A program made the position numbers and the translations under genes. Shown one piece after another: positions 6,633 to 10,288 of a stretch of DNA of 10,288 nt; position 1 is the first letter of the stretch, and the number at the start of each line of letters is the position of its first letter. The notes below the pieces were generated by a model. The model searched no databases and was not told the DNA's origin. It worked only from the letters and a program-made list of their open reading frames with translations. The stretch covers positions 1 to 10,288 of the forward strand of contig CAZNOS010000032.1 in NCBI GenBank assembly GCA_964574775.1, given 5' to 3'. This DNA is from CABMGO01 sp964574775 (lineage in GTDB: Archaea > Nanobdellota > Nanobdellia > Pacearchaeales > GW2011-AR1).

Positions 6633-7340
6633 TTACTTTTCTTCAATAGAGAATTCCTCGAAATTCTTTTTTGCTTTTGCTTCTATTAATTGTGTAAAAT
6701 CTTGCATTTGGTTATTTGCTTTCTTGTAATCTTCTGCTTTTATTTTTAATTGAAATGTTCCAGCCGCTAAGTATGTGACTTCTATTTCTGCGGGGCAATC
6801 TGCAAAAAGTGATCTAATTTTATTCATTCCGTCTGGCTCTAAAGATCTTAATTTTACTATTTTTTTAACTTCAACTTCTTTTTTTCTCTTTTGTATTATT
6901 TTTTTTATTTGTTCTATAAACTCCTTCGGTATATATTTCGTAATTAGAGTTTCATCTTCTCTTGCTTGGTTGAAAAATTCAGAGAGTGTCGTAAAATTAG
7001 AAAGTATTTCTTCTTGTACGGTTTGAGATTGATCTTTTAGGAGTGAGTTGAGTGCAGATCTGGCGGTTTGTTCTTGCTTAAACTGATTCATTACTTCTTC
7101 TCTTTCTTTGGAGGTTACTCTTCTTAGTGAAAGGTCGATATTATTTGAAGAAATTCTTAGTATTTTACATACAACCTTTTTGTTTGGCATTACGTAGTCT
7201 CTTATATTTCTGATTCTACCTGGAGCAACTTCTGAGAATACTATTGTTCCGGTTTTCTTGTTTTCTAACGTTACAAATACGGTTGTTCCTTCTATGTTAT
7301 TTACTGTGCATAGTGCCAAATCGCCTTCTTGTTCTACCAT
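6633..7340 (-). CDS. Translation initiation factor aIF2 subunit alpha
   Basis: This is the alpha subunit of the heterotrimeric factor that brings initiator Met-tRNA to the small ribosomal subunit (235 aa). An S1-type OB domain occupies about residues 1-76, with the typical SEVAPGRIRNIRDYV (36-50), KVVCKILRI and IDLSLRRVT segments. A helical domain follows (about 78-165). The alpha/beta C-terminal domain, which binds the gamma subunit, covers about 166-235 (PAEIEVTYLAAGTFQLKIKA). It is somewhat shorter than the usual 260-275 aa. It follows the HAD gene by 24 nt and precedes nop10 by 1 nt, within the conserved S27e/aIF2-alpha/Nop10 gene order. Confidence 0.96.
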   Translation of the reverse strand: MVEQEGDLALCTVNNIEGTTVFVTLENKKTGTIVFSEVAPGRIRNIRDYVMPNKKVVCKILRISSNNIDLSLRRVTSKEREEVMNQFKQEQTARSALNSLLKDQSQTVQEEILSNFTTLSEFFNQAREDETLITKYIPKEFIEQIKKIIQKRKKEVEVKKIVKLRSLEPDGMNKIRSLFADCPAEIEVTYLAAGTFQLKIKAEDYKKANNQMQDFTQLIEAKAKKNFEEFSIEEK

Positions 7341-7364
7341 AATATATCTTAGAAAAGTGGTTTT

Positions 7365-7928
7365 TTAAAGTTGAGCTTTAAGTGTTTGCATTAAAGTTCT
7401 TACTTGCTCTATATTTTGTCCTGTATAGTGTATTGCTCTAGGATTTGAATAATCCTGGTTATGTTTTCTAGTCGGCAAAATGGCCCATCCATTTGGATTT
7501 GTTTCCAGCCATGCAGTTACATAGTTTGGCCAGTCGTCCACTAAAATATCTCCACGATATTGGGATTTGTCTAGTGTTATAGTAATTTTGGATTCAGGAA
7601 CATGTTTTTGACACCACTTGAATTTTTCTGTCCATGCTAACGGATAAGTTGTCGGTCCCTTGGATAATATTTGAGTTTCTAATCCCTCTGTTTGAGCCAA
7701 GTTATATAGATGAAATCCGTCTTCTAGTCTTGGTAAGTTTTCCCACCATCCAGGTTGAGCAATTATCATCCTGAGTAGTTCTTTCACATGTGGCGGACAT
7801 CTTTGGGAAAGATAATCTGCAACTACCTCAGATTCTTCCTTGACAAATTTTCTAAGATCTCTTTCTCTTTGTCCAGCCGTATCACAAAGAGTATCGTCCA
7901 TATCAAATAATGCAACTAGCTTTTTCAT
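7365..7928 (-). CDS. HAD-family 5'(3')-deoxyribonucleotidase-like phosphatase
   Basis: This 187-aa protein probably dephosphorylates nucleoside monophosphates. HAD motif I is FDMDDT (nucleophile D9, acid/base D11), motif II is the Ser of ILSKGP (S89), motif III is K121, and motif IV is DILVDDWPNY (D131/D132). The GWWENLPRLEDG segment (60-71) and overall length resemble the NT5C (deoxy-pyrimidine 5' nucleotidase) group, which argues against a generic HAD hydrolase. Substrate is inferred. I chose the ATG at 7928, which lies 5 nt after the rps27e stop; an upstream in-frame ATG (8018) would add 30 basic residues read out of frame from rps27e. It sits between rps27e and aIF2-alpha, where the canonical cluster has no such gene. 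It is rich in tryptophan and could have been acquired. Confidence 0.85.
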   Translation of the reverse strand: MKKLVALFDMDDTLCDTAGQRERDLRKFVKEESEVVADYLSQRCPPHVKELLRMIIAQPGWWENLPRLEDGFHLYNLAQTEGLETQILSKGPTTYPLAWTEKFKWCQKHVPESKITITLDKSQYRGDILVDDWPNYVTAWLETNPNGWAILPTRKHNQDYSNPRAIHYTGQNIEQVRTLMQTLKAQL

Positions 7929-7933
7929 TAGAA

Positions 7934-8110
7934 TTACTTTAAAACTTCTTCGACTCTTGCTCTTATTTTTGCGTTTCCGCCAGATGGAAGAGCGATTATG
8001 CCGTCGCATTCTGTGCATCTTACTTTCGTTGATGCTTTTCCAAATATGATTTGAGAGTTTTTACATTTAGAGCATTTTACTCTAACAAACTTTGAATCTG
8101 CGCTTACCAT
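7934..8110 (-). CDS. rps27e: Ribosomal protein S27e
   Basis: This 58-aa protein has the S27e zinc ribbon: VKCSKCKNSQIIF (C13, C16) and VRCTECDGIIALPSGG (C32, C35), ending KIRARVEEVLK. It is a small-subunit ribosomal protein shared by archaea and eukaryotes. It is the first gene of the operon. The L44e gene that often precedes it in other archaea is not adjacent here; the upstream region is instead a divergent intergenic region. The TATA box 24-25 nt upstream of the ATG suggests a leaderless mRNA. Confidence 0.95.
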   Translation of the reverse strand: MVSADSKFVRVKCSKCKNSQIIFGKASTKVRCTECDGIIALPSGGNAKIRARVEEVLK

Positions 8111-8130
8111 AAAACTTTGTGTTTTCGTGG

Positions 8131-8138
8131 GTTTAAAA
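8131..8138 (-). promoter_or_regulatory. TATA box of the rps27e translation operon
   Basis: On the minus strand TTTTAAAC is centred 24-25 nt upstream of the rps27e ATG. An AAGGCTTTT element overlaps its upstream edge (8137-8145), with a second copy at 8167-8175. Confidence 0.65.
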
Positions 8139-8181
8139 GGCTTTTGAAAATAGCTTTTAATTCAATAAGGCTTTTATGTTT

Positions 8182-8209
8182 GTATGTACTAGTACATACC
8201 AGTACATAC
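8182..8209. promoter_or_regulatory. Operator-like site: 18-bp perfect palindrome plus a third half-site
   Basis: GTATGTACT (8182-8190) and AGTACATAC (8191-8199) form a perfect 18-bp palindrome. After one base, AGTACATAC is repeated (8201-8209). Three 9-bp half-sites at 9-10 bp spacing suit cooperative binding of RHH dimers on one face of the helix. The site lies about 84-86 bp from both divergent start codons and roughly 40 bp upstream of both TATA boxes. Autoregulation by the adjacent RHH protein is inference. Confidence 0.6.
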
Positions 8210-8246
8210 TGTTATGCAATATTAGCTAAAATTAATTAAGGATAAT

Positions 8247-8255
8247 CTTTAAATA
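8247..8255 (+). promoter_or_regulatory. TATA box of the RHH-envelope protein operon
   Basis: CTTTAAATA is centred about 28 nt upstream of the ATG at 8279, again close enough for a leaderless or near-leaderless transcript. Confidence 0.55.
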
Positions 8256-8278
8256 GTCTTTTTATATTTAGTGTTGGT

Positions 8279-8434
8279 ATGCAAAGAAGAGTAACGTTGA
8301 GTTTTGATGGGGCAGTATATGATAATTTTCAAAAAGCTTGTAGAGAACAAGATGTGATAGTTTCTAAGAGGATTGAAAGGTTAATGATGGAAGAAACAGA
8401 TTTAATTAAAAAAAATAAAAGAGAGAAAAAATAA
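8279..8434 (+). CDS. Small ribbon-helix-helix (CopG/Arc-type) DNA-binding protein
   Basis: This 51-aa protein has the layout of an RHH regulator. A short beta strand with alternating polar residues (RRVTLSFDG, 3-11) is followed by helix 1 (VYDNFQKACREQD, about 13-25), a turn with VIVSK, helix 2 (RIERLMMEET, about 31-40) and a basic tail (KKNKREKK). Such proteins bind DNA as dimers, the paired strands entering the major groove. It lacks any second domain. No partner toxin gene follows. Instead its stop overlaps the start of a large envelope protein (TAATG, 1 nt), implying translational coupling. The palindromic site upstream is its most likely target. Confidence 0.75.
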   Translation: MQRRVTLSFDGAVYDNFQKACREQDVIVSKRIERLMMEETDLIKKNKREKK

Positions 8435-10288
8435 TGAAAACAAAAAGAGGTGTGGGTATAAACAAGAAGGCTAGGACAAGATTAGTTGTTTTATTGTTAT
8501 TGGGAATATTGTTGGTTGGTGGAGTATTTGCTATTTATGCTTTTCCTGGTGCGACTTCGCCAAATACGGTTTTGGTTTCTCAAGCATGTAATACTGAGAC
8601 AACGTCCCTAACTCCCGAAAATTTTGGGGGAAGTTGTTCTGCTACTACTAATATAGATACAAACAACGGTGTTACGCAGACGGCAATTGTTGCTACAAAT
8701 AATTATTATGCAGGATTTAGAACCTTGAGCTTTAATTCTTCGGTTTCAAGTTGCGGAGGTATTACAAATGTAAAATTATGTTATGAATGGTGGAGTTCTT
8801 CGGCATCGATTGGTACTTGTACTGTAAAAGTAGACGCGAATGGGGGAGCAAGTTACTCAACTGCTTCTTCTGCTTGTCCAGGAACAACTGCAAACCCTGG
8901 AGAAATTTGTACAGACGTTACTTCTTTGGAAACGTGGACTTGTGATAGTTTTTTTACAGCTTCAGGAACAAGAGCTTTAGGTTATTTGCAAGTTAGGGCT
9001 GCAAGCGCAGGCTCTAAGACTTTAACAGTTGATTCTTTATATTTTAATGTGACATATAGTCCGGATGTTGTTGTTCCTACTGTTTCAATTATTTATCCTG
9101 CTAATACAACTTATACTTCAAATGTAACAACTTTAAATTTTACTGCAACAGATACAAATCTAGCTAATTGTTCATATTCTATTGATGGAGGGGCAAATAC
9201 AACTGTTAGCTGTAGTTCCGGGGTTCAGGTTAATGTGACCGGATTAAATATTGGTTCTGGATTCCATAATATAAGTGTTTTCGCAAATGATACATATAGC
9301 TATAATGGTTCAGATATTCATTTTTTTAGTGTTAATCTTGCTCCAACAATTTCTAACATAACTGTTTCTCCTGATCCGTCTGGTGTTGGTGCTAGCTTGA
9401 ATATAACGGCAAATGGAGTTAATGATTCTGAGTTGGGAACTTTGCAATTTTATTGTTCAGAAACGGCAGGTGCTGTAAATAATAATATGTGTAGTTCTGG
9501 AAATATTTCCAATATTGCGAGTCCATATGGACCATATTGTGCATATACACCAAATAAAATTGCTGGAAATTATACTGTTTTTTGTAGAATGTACGATGGA
9601 TTTTCGTATTCTTCTGAAGTGAATAAAACTTATCAGGTTTTAGGAAATACTTTGTCTACTACTATTATTAGTGTTGCTGGAGACTCTGTTGCCGGTTATT
9701 TTGATACGGTAGATGATGATAAAGCTGATATTTTAATTAATGGTTCTTCTGGGATGCTTTGTAAGTGGTTTACTACAGATACTGGTTATTCTGGAATTGG
9801 AACTGCTTGTAATGTAACTGGAACTGTTGCAAATTGTTCTACTAGTACAACTGTAGAAGATGCGTATACACGATATATTTCTTGTCAAGATATTTATGGT
9901 AATTCTCAAACAGCTTTGGATAATCTGAATGTAGATTTTTATTTAGATTATACAGCACCAACAACGTATGATGATGGTGATAATTCTTCGATAATTGTTC
10001 CAACTTATGAAGTTACTATATATGAACAAGACAATGTTGATACGGATCCAGATACAAAATATTGTTATTCGACTTCTTCGGGATGTAATCCAACAACGAG
10101 TATTGATAATGGGGGATTAATTATTTTAAGTGCTTCCAATAGGGGCCCAATTTATTTAAGATATAATTCTAGTGATGATGCAGGTAATAGTCAGACAATA
10201 CAAAATAAAACAATAAATATTAATCAGCTGCCAATTTTTACAAGTGCTACAGATAATGCTGCAACAATTTTAGGAGGAACAACAGTAA
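8434..10288 (+). CDS. Secreted envelope protein with Ig-like repeats (3' partial)
   Basis: The frame is open from the ATG at 8434 to the right edge, so at least 618 residues are encoded and the C-terminus is missing. A basic leader (KTKRGVGINKKARTR) precedes a hydrophobic segment (about 17-36), a Sec signal peptide or N-terminal anchor with possible cleavage after VFA or IYA. A Cys-containing first domain (about 40-205) is followed by Ig-like modules beginning near VVPTVSIIYPANTTY (about 212), LAPTISNITVSPDP (about 303) and TLSTTIISVAGDS (about 407), each rich in N-x-S/T sequons and paired cysteines (for example NCSYSIDGGANTTVSC). The composition matches the envelope protein at the left end of the window. 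It is co-transcribed with the RHH gene. A cell-surface role is well supported; the ligand is unknown. Confidence 0.85.
   Translation, partial: MKTKRGVGINKKARTRLVVLLLLGILLVGGVFAIYAFPGATSPNTVLVSQACNTETTSLTPENFGGSCSATTNIDTNNGVTQTAIVATNNYYAGFRTLSFNSSVSSCGGITNVKLCYEWWSSSASIGTCTVKVDANGGASYSTASSACPGTTANPGEICTDVTSLETWTCDSFFTASGTRALGYLQVRAASAGSKTLTVDSLYFNVTYSPDVVVPTVSIIYPANTTYTSNVTTLNFTATDTNLANCSYSIDGGANTTVSCSSGVQVNVTGLNIGSGFHNISVFANDTYSYNGSDIHFFSVNLAPTISNITVSPDPSGVGASLNITANGVNDSELGTLQFYCSETAGAVNNNMCSSGNISNIASPYGPYCAYTPNKIAGNYTVFCRMYDGFSYSSEVNKTYQVLGNTLSTTIISVAGDSVAGYFDTVDDDKADILINGSSGMLCKWFTTDTGYSGIGTACNVTGTVANCSTSTTVEDAYTRYISCQDIYGNSQTALDNLNVDFYLDYTAPTTYDDGDNSSIIVPTYEVTIYEQDNVDTDPDTKYCYSTSSGCNPTTSIDNGGLIILSASNRGPIYLRYNSSDDAGNSQTIQNKTININQLPIFTSATDNAATILGGTTV

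Noticed and set aside
7929..8018. 30-residue basic N-terminal extension of the HAD protein
   Set aside because: It is read out of frame from rps27e; the ATG at 7928 places the HAD motif I at the normal position near the N-terminus.
8182..8209. Repeat cluster as a CRISPR remnant or transposon end
   Set aside because: Half-sites are 9 bp with 0-1 bp spacing, there are no spacers, no cas genes, no transposase and no target duplication.
8182..8434. RHH gene as the antitoxin of a toxin-antitoxin pair
   Set aside because: No small toxin-like gene is adjacent; the downstream partner is a large secreted protein and the upstream one is rps27e.

Overview
The window comes from an AT-rich archaeal genome, most likely a DPANN lineage of the Pacearchaeota/Woesearchaeota type. 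The domain assignment rests on RadA, aIF2-alpha, ribosomal protein S27e and Nop10, on tRNA genes without an encoded CCA, and on TATA boxes centred about 25 nt upstream of start codons and tRNA 5' ends. The finer placement is inference. It rests on the very short Nop10 (48 aa), the low GC content, tight gene packing, and large N-glycosylation-rich envelope proteins carrying LamG, Ig-like and CGNG-type modules.

Layout. (1) 3-3517, plus strand: the 3' part of a large envelope protein, cut by the left window edge. It has LamG, Ig-like and Cys-rich modules, a 13-glycine tract, one membrane anchor and a cytoplasmic coiled coil. Two nucleotides later comes a YdjM/DUF457-type integral membrane metal-dependent hydrolase. 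(2) 3603-5031, plus strand: radA from its own promoter, followed 1 nt later by a 130-aa protein with nine cysteines that I do not recognise. (3) 5080-5896, plus strand: tRNA-Arg(GCG), a family 4-like uracil-DNA glycosylase, and tRNA-Thr(CGT), each with a recognisable TATA box. (4) 8110 down to 5896, minus strand: a translation operon in the order rps27e, HAD 5'(3')-deoxyribonucleotidase-like gene, aIF2-alpha, nop10, and a putative Cys-His-Asp enzyme. The core is the known archaeal S27e/aIF2-alpha/Nop10 cluster. The HAD gene is inserted in it and the putative enzyme is appended. (5) 8279-10288, plus strand: a 51-aa ribbon-helix-helix (RHH) regulator overlapping by 1 nt (TAATG) the start of a second large secreted envelope protein that runs off the right edge. 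The divergent region between (4) and (5) carries a perfect 18-bp palindrome plus a third copy of its 9-bp half-site, almost exactly midway between the two start codons.

Most unusual points. The uracil-DNA glycosylase has kept its family 4 active-site motifs but lost all four cysteines that normally hold the 4Fe-4S cluster; the whole protein has one cysteine. The RHH regulator, the three-half-site operator and the envelope gene look like a small autoregulated surface-protein module. Two enzyme-like genes sit inside or behind a core translation operon, one of them overlapping nop10 by 47 nt. The rest looks like ordinary archaeal housekeeping. I see no CRISPR array, transposase, integrase or complete mobile element.
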